Part shown: one piece after another, positions 45,605 to 54,202 of the stretch
Numbering within the stretch: position 1 is the first letter of the stretch
Layout of the letters: every line of letters starts with the position of its first letter
NCBI RefSeq assembly: GCF_013140855.1
Contig: NZ_JABBPG010000009.1
Location: 124,001 to 188,000, forward strand
Source of the DNA: Pseudoalteromonas caenipelagi
GTDB taxonomy: Bacteria > Pseudomonadota > Gammaproteobacteria > Enterobacterales > Alteromonadaceae
DNA: 64,000 bases
Reading direction: 5' to 3'
Notes under the pieces: model-generated
Database searches by the model: none
The model's input: the letters and a program-made list of their open reading frames with translations, nothing else
Told to the model about the DNA's origin: nothing
Position numbers and translations under genes: made by a program

Positions 45605-47161
45605 ATGCGTCTTGAAATTCATTGTGCAGACCGAATTGGTATTGCCCAAGAAATACTTAACATATTGGTTAGTTATCAAGTTGATTTAAAAGGTATTGAA
45701 GTCGATTCGGTAAACTGTCGAATGTATGTGAGCTTCCCGCCGATAGAATTTGAACAATTTCAAAAAATAATGCCAGAAATTAGATTGATAGATGGCGTTG
45801 AAGACGTTAGAACCACTGCATTCTTACCTTCTGAAAGAGAACATAACGAGCTTTATACTCTGTTGAGTGCTTTGCCAGACGGAGTGATATCGATAGATGC
45901 AAAAGGGTGGGTTCGTCATTGTAATGATGCCGCAAGCAAAGATCTCAACCAGCCTGAGTCTGAGATTATTGGTGCAAACATCAATAATTTACTGAAGGGG
46001 TTCAACTTCACACGTTGGCTCGAAGGTAAAGAGGTCTTAGGCCAAACAACCCGCGTAGAGGTTGGCGGGGAAGATTATATTGCCGATATTTTACCTATCT
46101 CAGTGCCGCAAGGAGATGAACAAGATGTTTTAGCCGGAGCGGTAATCAATATCAAATCTCAAAGCCGACTTGGACAGCAAGTAAGTGCATTTCGTCGTTA
46201 TGGTCAGGAAAGTTTCGCTACCATTCACAACCATAGTACGGCAATGCGTCGAGTTGTGCGTGAAGCAAGAAAAATGGCCCAACTCGAAGCGCCTATTTTG
46301 ATCACTGGTGAAACTGGAACAGGTAAAGAGCTTTTAGCGAGAGCTTGTCATTATGCTTCTAACCGTTCTTTAAAACCGTTTATTGCCTTATCTTGCGCTT
46401 CGTTACCGGATGATGTAGCTGAGTCTGAATTATTTGGATACGCAGGATATGAAGAAAACACCGCACCAAAACGTGGTGTATTGGAACAAGCCGATGGTGG
46501 TACTGTATTTCTAGACGAAGTAGGTGAAATGTCTAGGCAGTTACAAACTAAACTACTTCGATTTTTGCAAGATGGCACTTTTCGAAAAGTAGGCGATGAA
46601 AATGAAGTAAAAGTAAATGTGCGTATTGTTGCTGCCACCCAAAAAGACTTACCGGCGATGGTGCAAGAGGGCAGCTTTAGGGAAGACCTATATTATCGTA
46701 TTAACGTATTAACGTTAGAAATAGCGCCTTTGCGAGACAGAAAAGCAGATATAGGTCCATTAGCTGAACACTTTATTCAAAAGTATGCGCAGCAAAATGG
46801 ACATCCTGCTCCAAAGCTGTCTGAGGAATGTTTAGAGTTTTTAGAGCAATACCCATGGCCTGGTAATGTTCGCCAATTAGAGAATTCTATCTATCGTGCT
46901 GTCTCTTTGCTTGATGACCAAGAGCTGCGCGTCGAGCATATGCAATTACCAACGTTTACACATGACTTAGGCTATTTAGAGTCAGATTTTGAAGGGTCTT
47001 TAGAACAAGCAGTAAAACGCTTTGAAGCCACGCTGTTGAGAAAGCTATATCCGGCTTACCCAAGTTCAAGGCAGTTAGCTAAACGCTTGGGACTTAGCCA
47101 CACAGCGGTTGCCAATAAGCTAAGAGAATACGGTATTAATCGTAAAACAGTAAAAGTTTAG
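45605..47161 (+). CDS. tyrR: Transcriptional regulator TyrR
   Basis: A 518-residue regulator of aromatic amino-acid genes. Domains in order: N-terminal ACT (1-70, MRLEIHCADRIGIAQEIL), PAS (about 78-190, LLSALPDGVISIDAKG), sigma-54-type AAA+ domain (about 205-430) and a C-terminal helix-turn-helix (SSRQLAKRLGLSHTAVANKL). Walker A is GETGTGKE. The GAFTGA loop that contacts sigma-54 is missing (the region reads FGYAGYEENTAPKRG), as in E. coli TyrR, so it should act on sigma-70 promoters. ATG at 45605 follows GAGGA; a longer frame starts at 45581 without support. Probable targets here are hpd and tyrR itself. Confidence 0.95.
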   Translation: MRLEIHCADRIGIAQEILNILVSYQVDLKGIEVDSVNCRMYVSFPPIEFEQFQKIMPEIRLIDGVEDVRTTAFLPSEREHNELYTLLSALPDGVISIDAKGWVRHCNDAASKDLNQPESEIIGANINNLLKGFNFTRWLEGKEVLGQTTRVEVGGEDYIADILPISVPQGDEQDVLAGAVINIKSQSRLGQQVSAFRRYGQESFATIHNHSTAMRRVVREARKMAQLEAPILITGETGTGKELLARACHYASNRSLKPFIALSCASLPDDVAESELFGYAGYEENTAPKRGVLEQADGGTVFLDEVGEMSRQLQTKLLRFLQDGTFRKVGDENEVKVNVRIVAATQKDLPAMVQEGSFREDLYYRINVLTLEIAPLRDRKADIGPLAEHFIQKYAQQNGHPAPKLSEECLEFLEQYPWPGNVRQLENSIYRAVSLLDDQELRVEHMQLPTFTHDLGYLESDFEGSLEQAVKRFEATLLRKLYPAYPSSRQLAKRLGLSHTAVANKLREYGINRKTVKV

Positions 47162-47183
47162 TTTAAAATACAAAGACATGGCG

Positions 47184-47684
47184 TTAGTTCTTAATGCTCA
47201 TGTCTTTTGTTACCCCATCAAGTTTTACATTCGCTATGCCGCTTTGAGTAAATGACACTTCAATACTGATATTTGGTCTTGCTAAAAAGTAATCTACTTT
47301 ATTAAACGTTAACAGGTAACTACCAATTACATTATCGTTATAATCCTGTTTTCTGAGCCAAATTTTATGGTTGCCTATTTGCCACTCAAATCCTTCAATA
47401 AATCCTTTGTTGAATTCTTGCACCCACACTTTATCTTCGTCTTTGCTTAGGGTAATCGCAATTGAATACGACTCTGGCAACTCAGACATCTCATAGCTTT
47501 TATCGCCAATCCGAAACTTTTTGGTGCTCGTTTGCCAACCAAAGCCAAACTTAAAATCTTTTTCTACGCCAGTTGGATAGCGTAAGGTCCCTTCGCCAGT
47601 ATAGTCGAAATCAGCCAAGCTGACGCTTGAAAAAAACAGGCAAAAGCTACTAAAAAGCAGTGTTAAGTTATTCATGTTCTTCAT
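47184..47684 (-). CDS. Hypothetical secreted beta-rich protein
   Basis: A 166-residue protein from the ATG at 47684, with a signal peptide (about 1-24, cleavage after SLA). The mature part alternates hydrophobic and polar residues (e.g. YTGEGTLRYPTGVEKDFKF, SYLLTFNKVDYFLAR), suggesting a small all-beta periplasmic protein. No family recognised. It converges with tyrR (22-base gap) and has no cotranscribed partner. Confidence 0.65.
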   Translation of the reverse strand: MKNMNNLTLLFSSFCLFFSSVSLADFDYTGEGTLRYPTGVEKDFKFGFGWQTSTKKFRIGDKSYEMSELPESYSIAITLSKDEDKVWVQEFNKGFIEGFEWQIGNHKIWLRKQDYNDNVIGSYLLTFNKVDYFLARPNISIEVSFTQSGIANVKLDGVTKDMSIKN

Positions 47685-47810
47685 TGTGATCAATTCGTTA
47701 GACTTTATCTGAAGCCTAGTTTAGCACTAGTTAGATGGCAAGTATTTGTTGTTCGCTTAGTGTTCTATGTTAGACTCGGTGGAAACTGTAGACTGGTTGG
47801 ACCAATTGAC

Positions 47811-48341
47811 ATGAATTTGTATTTTCGTTTGCTATTGTTATTTTGGAAAATAAAAAACAATAAGCAGTATCAAGCACTTTTAGAGCCTATTACCTGTGAC
47901 TTTAAAGTGCTGCCAAGTGATTGTGATATTAATTTACATCTAACTAACTCTCGATACTTAGCGTTTATGGACTTGGCCAGAACTTGGATGACAGAGCGCA
48001 TAGGTTTATTTAGTGCCGTGATGAAGAAACGTTGGTTTCCGATAGTCAATGCAACGGCCATTACCTACATCAGAGATATAAAGCCTTTTGAGTCATTCAC
48101 GGTGACCACGCGTTTAGTTGGCTGGGATCATAAGTACTTTTACATTGAGCAGAAGTTTCACTCGACACGAGGGCTTCACGCGATTGCCTATGTACGCGGT
48201 GTATTTCGTAAAAAGGGTGGGATTGTGAGTGTCGAAGAGATGCTCGAGGTTGCCAAGTTTGATGGTGAGACACCAACGTTGCCAGCTGAAATAGTGCATT
48301 GGAAAGCAATGTTAGAAGAGAAAAAAAATAGTAATCAATAA
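47811..48341 (+). CDS. Acyl-CoA thioesterase-like hotdog protein (4HBT type)
   Basis: A 176-residue protein starting MNLYFRLLLLFW at 47811; a longer frame from 47760 adds residues without a ribosome-binding site. A short hydrophobic N-terminus precedes the hotdog domain with DCDINLHLTNSRYLAFMDLAR, the Asn-His-Asn/Asp region of 4-hydroxybenzoyl-CoA thioesterase relatives. YIRDIKPFESFTVTTRLVGWDHKYFYIEQKF matches the central strands. Such proteins are common next to lipid or envelope genes; the substrate is unknown. Confidence 0.82.
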   Translation: MNLYFRLLLLFWKIKNNKQYQALLEPITCDFKVLPSDCDINLHLTNSRYLAFMDLARTWMTERIGLFSAVMKKRWFPIVNATAITYIRDIKPFESFTVTTRLVGWDHKYFYIEQKFHSTRGLHAIAYVRGVFRKKGGIVSVEEMLEVAKFDGETPTLPAEIVHWKAMLEEKKNSNQ

Positions 48342-48344
48342 ATA

Positions 48345-48369
48345 AAAGGCCGCTTTGATAGCGGCCTTT
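48345..48369. terminator. Bidirectional terminator between the thioesterase gene and ompW
   Basis: A 10-bp stem AAAGGCCGCT/AGCGGCCTTT encloses a 5-base loop, just past the plus-strand stop codon and 31 bases past the end of the convergent ompW. The A- and T-ended stem could serve both strands. Confidence 0.8.
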
Positions 48370-48399
48370 AAGGCTGAGTAAAGTAACTGTATTTATAAA

Positions 48400-49050
48400 T
48401 TAGAACTTATATTTTACGCCGAACATTGCAACAACAGGGTCTAGCTCAACATCTGACGTAAGTGCTTTAGTACCATTTGCATAAACAGTTGCATCGGTGT
48501 TGATATCTATTTTAGAGATCATACCGTGTAGTCCCCATTTCTCATTCAAGTCGTAGTTAAAGCCAACTTGTAGAGCGACACCAAATGAGCTGTCTAAATC
48601 CACTTTTACATCGTTTGTACCTAGTGTCGTGCGTAGCGCCTGAGTTGCCTCTTCATCAAAAAATACGGTGTAGTTTAGACCCGCGCCCACGAATGGACGA
48701 AACGCAGAATCAGCACCAAAAAAGTGATATTGAGCCATCAATGTTGGTGGTAAGTGCTTAACTTTAGCTATTTCAGCACCTTGCAAGCCGCCAGCACCAT
48801 TAACTGTATGAGAGAAAGGGGTTGCCGCAATAAGTTCAAATGTAATGTTATCTGTGTATTGGTAGTCAAATGTTAGACCCAACTGGGTATCTGAATCTGC
48901 TACTAGTCCAAGCGCTTTGTTTTGCTCAATATGAGACGCTGTATTGCTTGGATTAACATTAATTGCACCAACGTTTACGCTAAACTGTGCTTGAGCAAAA
49001 GGTGCAGCTACGAGTAAAGCCGATAGTAATGCTGTGCTAAGTGTTTTCAT
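48400..49050 (-). CDS. ompW: OmpW family outer-membrane protein
   Basis: A 216-residue eight-stranded outer-membrane barrel. ATG at 49050 is supported by AGGAG 7 bases upstream. It has a signal peptide (1-21, cleavage after AQA), FSVNVGAINVNPS at the mature N-terminus, KHLPPTLMAQYHFFG near the middle, FRPFVGAGLNYTVFFDE and the C-terminal PVVAMFGVKYKF with a terminal Phe, all hallmarks of OmpW. It is thought to pass small hydrophobic molecules across the outer membrane. Single gene. Confidence 0.93.
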   Translation of the reverse strand: MKTLSTALLSALLVAAPFAQAQFSVNVGAINVNPSNTASHIEQNKALGLVADSDTQLGLTFDYQYTDNITFELIAATPFSHTVNGAGGLQGAEIAKVKHLPPTLMAQYHFFGADSAFRPFVGAGLNYTVFFDEEATQALRTTLGTNDVKVDLDSSFGVALQVGFNYDLNEKWGLHGMISKIDINTDATVYANGTKALTSDVELDPVVAMFGVKYKF

Positions 49051-49322
49051 TGTCATCTCCTGAACCTATACGAGGTATATCTTTTTGTTGGGTTCATAAT
49101 AAGAGTTACTTGGATAAAAAAAGCTGTCCTAGATCAATATTTACCATTGGATGTTTCAGAAATTTTTGAAAGTTTGATTTAGATTAAGTTTTCGAGCATT
49201 TCAAGATTGGTTTTATTAGAAAACTTAGTTGATATGTCATAAACATGACGCATTGTTGCCATGAAAGCGCAATATCTAGTCGCTGTAATTAACAATCATG
49301 TTCAGTACAGAGCTTATAGAAA

Positions 49323-50498
49323 ATGGCGCAACACCTCGCGAGTATCGCAAACTATCCTTTAACAACAGTTGAAAAACTACAAAAGCTAATTCAAGCCCCC
49401 TCGGTTACCCCCCAAGATTCAGGCACCCTCAGCTGGTTGGCAACGAGGTTATATGAACTGGATTTTGAAATTTTGCTGCTTGAAGAAGAGCAAGGGGTAA
49501 AAAACTTAGTTGCGAGACGTTGTTTTTCTGATGGCCCTAGCCTTGCTTTTGCGGGCCATGTTGATGTTGTGCCTGCAAGCAATAAAGGTTGGCTAGCCGC
49601 TCCTTTTAGTGGTGATATTATTGACGGCTGCATCATTGGCCGTGGCGCCGCAGACATGAAAGGCGGGATAGCGGCAATGCTCAGTGCAACCGAAAGACTG
49701 TGTACAAAAGAAAGCGAGTTCGAAGGAACATTTTATTGGTTATTAACATCTGATGAAGAGGGCGAGGCTGAATATGGCTCAAAACATATAGCTCACTTTT
49801 TAGCAAGTCGGGGTATAACACTCGATGCCTGTCTGGTTGGAGAGCCGACTTCTGATAAGTCTGTTGGTGACACCATTAAAAATGGTCGACGTGGTGCTCT
49901 GTCGGGGCGTGTGCAAGTAAGTGGTAAAGCTGGTCATGTTGCGTACCCTGAAAATACGCTTAATGCAGCACACATTGCAGGTGAAATTGTAACAGCTTTA
50001 ACTCAGCTTGTATGGTGGAAAGATGAGCCTGGTTCAAAAACACATTTGCAAGTGACGGGGATCACGGTCCCGAATATCGTTGATAACTTAGTGCCAAGCG
50101 AATGTGAAATTACATTCAATATTCGCTATAGCCATGCTTATCGCAGTGACTCGGTATGTCAACTCGTTGAATCTATGCTAGAAAAGTGGAAATCCAATCT
50201 ACAGTTTGTGTGGGAGCGACCTTGTGAACCTTATTACACAGGTGAAAAAGCGCAGAATTGTTTTTTGTCATTAACAGAAAAGGCCATTTATCAGGCTACA
50301 GGGCAATACCCTTCACTAAGCACATCAGGTGGCACATCTGATGGTCGTTTTTTTGCTTCATCACACACTCAAGTTATTGAGTGTGGGGTGCGAAATCATA
50401 CTATTCATCAGGTCAATGAACATGTCTCAATTGCCGATTTACATGCGATTGAAGAAATATACCTTAATGTTTTAACTGAATTTTTTATTAAACATTGA
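49323..50498 (+). CDS. dapE: Succinyl-diaminopimelate desuccinylase
   Basis: A 391-residue zinc aminoacylase-type enzyme hydrolysing N-succinyl-LL-diaminopimelate in lysine and peptidoglycan precursor synthesis. The motifs AFAGHVDVVP (His ligand, Asp), GRGAADMKGGIAA (bridging Asp), TSDEEGEAEYG (catalytic Glu and ligand), LVGEPTS, and HTIHQVNEHV (C-terminal His ligand) are all present. STSGGTSDGRFFA is specific for the DapE subgroup. The Ser-Gly-Ala-His dimerisation region is recognisable (SGKAGHVAYP). The ribosome-binding site is weak. Confidence 0.95.
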   Translation: MAQHLASIANYPLTTVEKLQKLIQAPSVTPQDSGTLSWLATRLYELDFEILLLEEEQGVKNLVARRCFSDGPSLAFAGHVDVVPASNKGWLAAPFSGDIIDGCIIGRGAADMKGGIAAMLSATERLCTKESEFEGTFYWLLTSDEEGEAEYGSKHIAHFLASRGITLDACLVGEPTSDKSVGDTIKNGRRGALSGRVQVSGKAGHVAYPENTLNAAHIAGEIVTALTQLVWWKDEPGSKTHLQVTGITVPNIVDNLVPSECEITFNIRYSHAYRSDSVCQLVESMLEKWKSNLQFVWERPCEPYYTGEKAQNCFLSLTEKAIYQATGQYPSLSTSGGTSDGRFFASSHTQVIECGVRNHTIHQVNEHVSIADLHAIEEIYLNVLTEFFIKH

Positions 50499-50528
50499 TT
50501 GCCCATCTAAAAATTTTTGTATTTTTTA

Positions 50529-50556
50529 CTTGAAAACAATTTTGTCGACCATAGAT
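50529..50556 (+). promoter_or_regulatory. Possible heat-shock (sigma-32) promoter for ibpA
   Basis: CTTGAAAA at 50529-50536 matches the -35 element; GACCATAGAT at 50547-50556 only partly matches CCCCATNT, and the spacing is about one base short. Plausible because the gene downstream is a small heat-shock protein. Confidence 0.4.
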
Positions 50557-50658
50557 AGATTAGTGAAGACGCCGTAATGGGTTTTCACTAAATGCAATAA
50601 ACTGATTTTAAAATAAAAAATAGTTTTTGGCTGGTTCATCAGGAAGAGTTGAAAGCTT

Positions 50659-50680
50659 ATATCGCTTAAATTGAGGATAT
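50659..50680 (+). promoter_or_regulatory. ROSE-type RNA thermometer masking the ibpA ribosome-binding site
   Basis: The transcript folds as 50659-50667 against 50673-50680 with a 5-base loop. UCGCU (50662-50666) pairs with the Shine-Dalgarno AGGA (50674-50677) with the central G64 bulged, which is exactly the UYGCU:AGGA arrangement that defines ROSE elements upstream of small heat-shock genes. The start codon lies 7 bases after the AGGA. Confidence 0.85.
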
Positions 50681-50684
50681 CATT

Positions 50685-51131
50685 ATGCGCACAGTAGACC
50701 TATCTCCACTATATCGTTCTTTCATTGGTTTTGACCACCTAGCATCATTAATGGATGCAGCTGCACGTACAGACAAACAACCTAGCTTTCCGCCATACAA
50801 CATTGAGCTGTTGGAAGAAGATAAGTACCAAATTACCATGGCTGTAGCGGGTTTTAGCGAGCAAGAGCTAAGCATTGAGTCAGAAAACAACACTTTAAAA
50901 GTAGCGGGAACTAAAGCCCAAAAAAGCGCCGAATCAAGCAGAAAATTTATTCACCAAGGAATTGCAGAGCGCAGCTTTGAACGCAAATTTCAATTAGGCG
51001 ATCATGTTAAAGTAATAGGTGCTGCACTGGATCACGGGTTGTTGGTTATTAACCTAGAACGAGAGATCCCAGAAGCGCTTAAGCCTCGCAAAATTGAAAT
51101 TGGCACCAGCAAGGTGTTAGAAAACAAATAA
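50685..51131 (+). CDS. ibpA: Small heat-shock protein IbpA/Hsp20
   Basis: A 148-residue alpha-crystallin-domain chaperone that holds unfolded proteins. The N-terminus LSPLYRSFIGFDHLASLMD (residues 6-24) is typical of IbpA; the alpha-crystallin domain runs from PPYNIELLEEDKYQITMAVAGF (read in parts, about 37-58) to GLLVINLEREIP, and the C-terminal anchor KIEI provides the IXI motif. FERKFQLGDHVKV with GAALDHGLL is also typical. Translation is probably controlled by the ROSE hairpin just upstream. Single gene with a hairpin after it. Confidence 0.93.
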   Translation: MRTVDLSPLYRSFIGFDHLASLMDAAARTDKQPSFPPYNIELLEEDKYQITMAVAGFSEQELSIESENNTLKVAGTKAQKSAESSRKFIHQGIAERSFERKFQLGDHVKVIGAALDHGLLVINLEREIPEALKPRKIEIGTSKVLENK

Positions 51132-51184
51132 GCTTAGTTAAAACAGATTTCCCTGACTGTTGTTAACGACCAATTATGTAATAA

Positions 51185-51209
51185 CAATGCCGCTTTTTGA
51201 GCGGCATTG
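51185..51209 (+). terminator. Hairpin after ibpA
   Basis: CAATGCCGCT pairs with AGCGGCATTG around a 5-base loop, 53 bases past the stop codon. The T-run is weak (GTTGTTG). Confidence 0.6.
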
Positions 51210-51277
51210 TTGTTGCTGAGTATACTGACATTTCCATCGCGATTGCTTTTTGCATTGCACAGCCGTTTTAATTGATA

Positions 51278-51811
51278 TTAGTTTTCTTCGCTAAGCTCTT
51301 GCTGTAGTCGTTCGCTCATTTGCTTTATCCCAGCAATTTTTTCTTGTGCAAATGTCAGCTCTTCTTCACTAATACCTTCTTCACGGCCTCGCTGTAAAAG
51401 CGCTTCAAGGCGTTTTACTTTATCCTTTGCTGCGACAATAAATGCGTGCTTTAGTTTTCTCTGCTGCTCATCTCCATAGGCTTGATAACTTTCATAATCA
51501 TCTAAGTCGCCTTGATAGCTATCGTAAGTTGCAGGTTTGCCGATAGGGGGGATATACACCTCGATGTCTTGCTCGGAGCGGGCCTCTGACACTAAGGTGA
51601 CACCTTTATTTTGTTCTGTATCACTTAGGTTTTGTATAGGAGTAGGGGGACTTGGTAGAGTCACACTCGATGACGCTACCAAAGAGGGCTGAGGTAATGG
51701 CGCTTTGCTCGCAGTGTGTGTGGAGTGCGAATTTGGCTCATTGAGCAAATAGCGTATTGCAAATAGTGCTAATGCGCAAGCTATCGCAAGTAAGGCATAT
51801 TTTTTATTCAT
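51278..51811 (-). CDS. Hypothetical single-pass membrane protein (third gene of the phospholipase-like operon)
   Basis: A 177-residue protein with an N-terminal membrane helix (about 5-23), a low-complexity Ser/Pro/Thr linker (about 28-65), and a charged C-terminal helical region (about 110-177, KDKVKRLEALLQRG...EEELTFAQEKIAGIKQMSERLQQELSEEN) likely to form a coiled coil. The start ATGA overlaps the upstream foldase gene by 4 bases, so the two are translationally coupled. The architecture (membrane anchor, flexible linker, helical domain) resembles that of lipase-specific foldases, but no similarity in sequence is evident. Function unknown. Confidence 0.7.
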   Translation of the reverse strand: MNKKYALLAIACALALFAIRYLLNEPNSHSTHTASKAPLPQPSLVASSSVTLPSPPTPIQNLSDTEQNKGVTLVSEARSEQDIEVYIPPIGKPATYDSYQGDLDDYESYQAYGDEQQRKLKHAFIVAAKDKVKRLEALLQRGREEGISEEELTFAQEKIAGIKQMSERLQQELSEEN

Positions 51812-52992
51812 AGTTTTATATTATGTTGTTCAAACCAATGTTTTTTAAGCTCGGCATAGGCTTTTTTTGCCAGAGCGTCAGTTAAAGCAAGTTTTGCTTG
51901 ATATTTAACCGTTTCACTATCCTTATCATAATAAGCATAGAAACGTTGTTTTGTATGTGCCACAAGCCATTGCCCTTGAGGCGAGCGAATGGGCTTTGAT
52001 AATTGATTTGGCTGTAAACTAAAAACCACCTGCTGCGCCCATGAACTATTCTTTTGGCGTTTTACCAGCCCTTTATCAACAGCAAATAAGTCGACTTGTT
52101 TAAAATGGGTTACTGCTTGGTCAAAAGAGTGTGCTAATGCATAGCTTTGAAATTGCTCTGCTTTTGCCTTGTCCTCAAATAACACTGCATTGGCTTGGAC
52201 TTTTTCTATAAATCTAAATTTTTGTTTATTTTTTGCAAAATAGCCATGTACAGCCTGTTCGGTTATGCGCTGTTGCAACTCGTCTAAGTAGTCGCTGCGC
52301 TCTGCATGCAAACTATGTGCTACTCCAAAGTAAGTCAGCATCGTTGGTCGTAGTAATTCTGCTTTGGCAATATTTATCAGCTTGTTTGGGGAGAGGTGTT
52401 GTGCTTGAAGCTTATTATTAAGCCCCTTCATAATAAGGTTGAATCGACGGTGCTCTGCAACAAGTGATTTGAATAACTCAATATCACCTTGGTGAAGCTT
52501 ATAGCGGTTTTGCATAGACTGCTCAGACATCAGTGTTGCGAGAGTCAGTTTACCATCGGCTAAATGACTTAAGTCAACCTTAGCTAAGCGCATTAATTCT
52601 AACTCTGTATAGACATTGTTGCTCGGGTAACTTGGTAACTGTGTTTGCAGCCATTGTGAAGAGTAGGGTTGCCATACTTTGTCGTTTAGCTTGGGAATAT
52701 GCGGCAACGGAAATTGGCTTTTTAGTAGGGTTAATGTGTATCTTCTTGCATGAAAGTTGCTGCTAAAGCCAACTGCTGACTGTCTAACCAGAATAGCTGG
52801 GTTACGTTGCTTCGCTTGCTCTAATAAAAAGGTGTTTTCCAACAAGCGTGAGTGGGTTTGGTTGAATGTAATACTCTCCTCTTTTTCTTTAAGTATTTGC
52901 TGAACCAGCTTTACTTCGGCTTTCTCAAATGTAACGTTTGCGAAAATTGGCAAGCTAATAAAGCTTGCCAATAGTAGTACTAAAATAGGCAT
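51808..52992 (-). CDS. Parvulin-like peptidyl-prolyl isomerase/foldase, secreted
   Basis: A 394-residue protein with a signal peptide (1-18, cleavage after IFA), a helical region resembling the SurA/PrsA chaperone arms (about 20-250) and a parvulin-type domain (about 255-365): FRFIEKVQANAVLFEDKAKAEQF, then FSLQPNQLSKPIRSPQGQWLVAHTKQR, the latter close to the parvulin phrase in which FSLxxGQ(V/L)SxPV...GxHVIKV occurs. A typical isomerase active-site His pair is not evident. It is translated directly after the phospholipase-like gene (the A of its ATG is shared with the upstream TAA), suggesting a dedicated folding factor for that exported enzyme; that is inference. Confidence 0.65.
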   Translation of the reverse strand: MPILVLLLASFISLPIFANVTFEKAEVKLVQQILKEKEESITFNQTHSRLLENTFLLEQAKQRNPAILVRQSAVGFSSNFHARRYTLTLLKSQFPLPHIPKLNDKVWQPYSSQWLQTQLPSYPSNNVYTELELMRLAKVDLSHLADGKLTLATLMSEQSMQNRYKLHQGDIELFKSLVAEHRRFNLIMKGLNNKLQAQHLSPNKLINIAKAELLRPTMLTYFGVAHSLHAERSDYLDELQQRITEQAVHGYFAKNKQKFRFIEKVQANAVLFEDKAKAEQFQSYALAHSFDQAVTHFKQVDLFAVDKGLVKRQKNSSWAQQVVFSLQPNQLSKPIRSPQGQWLVAHTKQRFYAYYDKDSETVKYQAKLALTDALAKKAYAELKKHWFEQHNIKL

Positions 52993-54002
52993 TAACGTGC
53001 CACCATTGCATGGTTTAGCAAATGTACAACCATCGCTATGGCATGGGGAATGACAAGTTTTGCGGTATTTAAACGGTCATAGTGGTCTTTTGAGTTAAGG
53101 ACAATTCCACCTTGAGAATAAGACAAAGCGCCGCCTTGAGTTAACAATGGGCGAATATCTTGGCTGTTTATTGCTAAAGGAGCAAAATTATCAAGAGCTT
53201 CACGTACTAGCTGTGTGTTGTTTAAGTTTTCTTTATCGTAATAATCTTTTACCCAAGACTCCCAGCCTGCGTGGTTTAAATCAGAGGTAGTCCAGGTGTG
53301 GTGTGGTTGTAAAAGATCGGTCGTATGAAAAACAAAGCCAAGGATTTGTGGATTACCACTTTGCAGATATTTTTGATACCAATATTGTCCAAGGTTGTCG
53401 ATTGGTTGAAACGGCATCTCTTCAAAGTCATCATACATACTGTAGGTAGAGTGACCGTCGATGCGGTAATTCGCTTCGGTAATACCATAGCTGTTGTATT
53501 TTGTATCGTCCGCGCTAAACCAGCCCGTTTCACCACCGCGGCCATCATCAAGGTAATCACCTTTTAGCCATGTTGAAGCGATAGAATCTACCGTTCCCCA
53601 CACTGTTAGCTTCTTCCAGTTATAACCACCAAAGTCATTTCCATGGGTATCCGCACCTTGAGTATGGTTTTGAAAATGCCAGTAGCTGGTATATTTTACG
53701 ATACTCTCTGCAGCTCCCCAAAGTGGCGCTTGGACACAATCACCAGTGATAGCTCCGCAAAAGAATGTATCTTCAAAATCATCTACATCATAGGCTGCTT
53801 GACCCAATAATTGTGCTAACGCAGAAACACTCATGTTATTTGCTTGAGCATATTGTACGAGCTTTTGGTATTCAGTAGAGGTTGGGTGTTGAGCCATATA
53901 ATTAACCGCATCAATGACGATACGTTTGTGAGTTTCTTGGCTAAAAGCTTCAGCGTTGAGAGCCGCAACACTTAAAAGCGAGCAGAGCATGATTTTTTTC
54001 AT
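52992..54002 (-). CDS. Secreted zinc-dependent phospholipase C/S1-P1 nuclease-like enzyme
   Basis: A 336-residue protein with a signal peptide (1-19, cleavage after AEA). The mature start FSQETHKRIVIDAV (His25) and the later HTTDLLQPHHTW (His226, Asp229, His234) with DLNHAGWESWV (His244) fit the trinuclear-zinc phospholipase C/S1-P1 nuclease fold; comparable phrases occur in Clostridium alpha-toxin. WHFQNH and YDVDDFEDTFF provide further possible ligands. A C2-type membrane-binding domain as in alpha-toxin is absent. It is the first gene of a three-gene, tightly coupled operon with a foldase-like and a membrane protein. Substrate (phospholipid or nucleic acid) cannot be told. Confidence 0.65.
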   Translation of the reverse strand: MKKIMLCSLLSVAALNAEAFSQETHKRIVIDAVNYMAQHPTSTEYQKLVQYAQANNMSVSALAQLLGQAAYDVDDFEDTFFCGAITGDCVQAPLWGAAESIVKYTSYWHFQNHTQGADTHGNDFGGYNWKKLTVWGTVDSIASTWLKGDYLDDGRGGETGWFSADDTKYNSYGITEANYRIDGHSTYSMYDDFEEMPFQPIDNLGQYWYQKYLQSGNPQILGFVFHTTDLLQPHHTWTTSDLNHAGWESWVKDYYDKENLNNTQLVREALDNFAPLAINSQDIRPLLTQGGALSYSQGGIVLNSKDHYDRLNTAKLVIPHAIAMVVHLLNHAMVAR

Positions 54003-54202
54003 TATTTATCCTTTGGTAAAGTAATCACTCTAGTTTAAGAAGCGGTATTTGACATGCTAATTGTTACTTTTTCATTTCATTTTGGTTAATTTTGGTTTTT
54101 TTTGTGATGGGAAATATATGATTGTTGGTAGCGTTTAGGTCGGGTATCATTAGGCGATAAATTCGGCACAACTAAAACTAACAATAAGCATGCCTAAACA
54201 CG

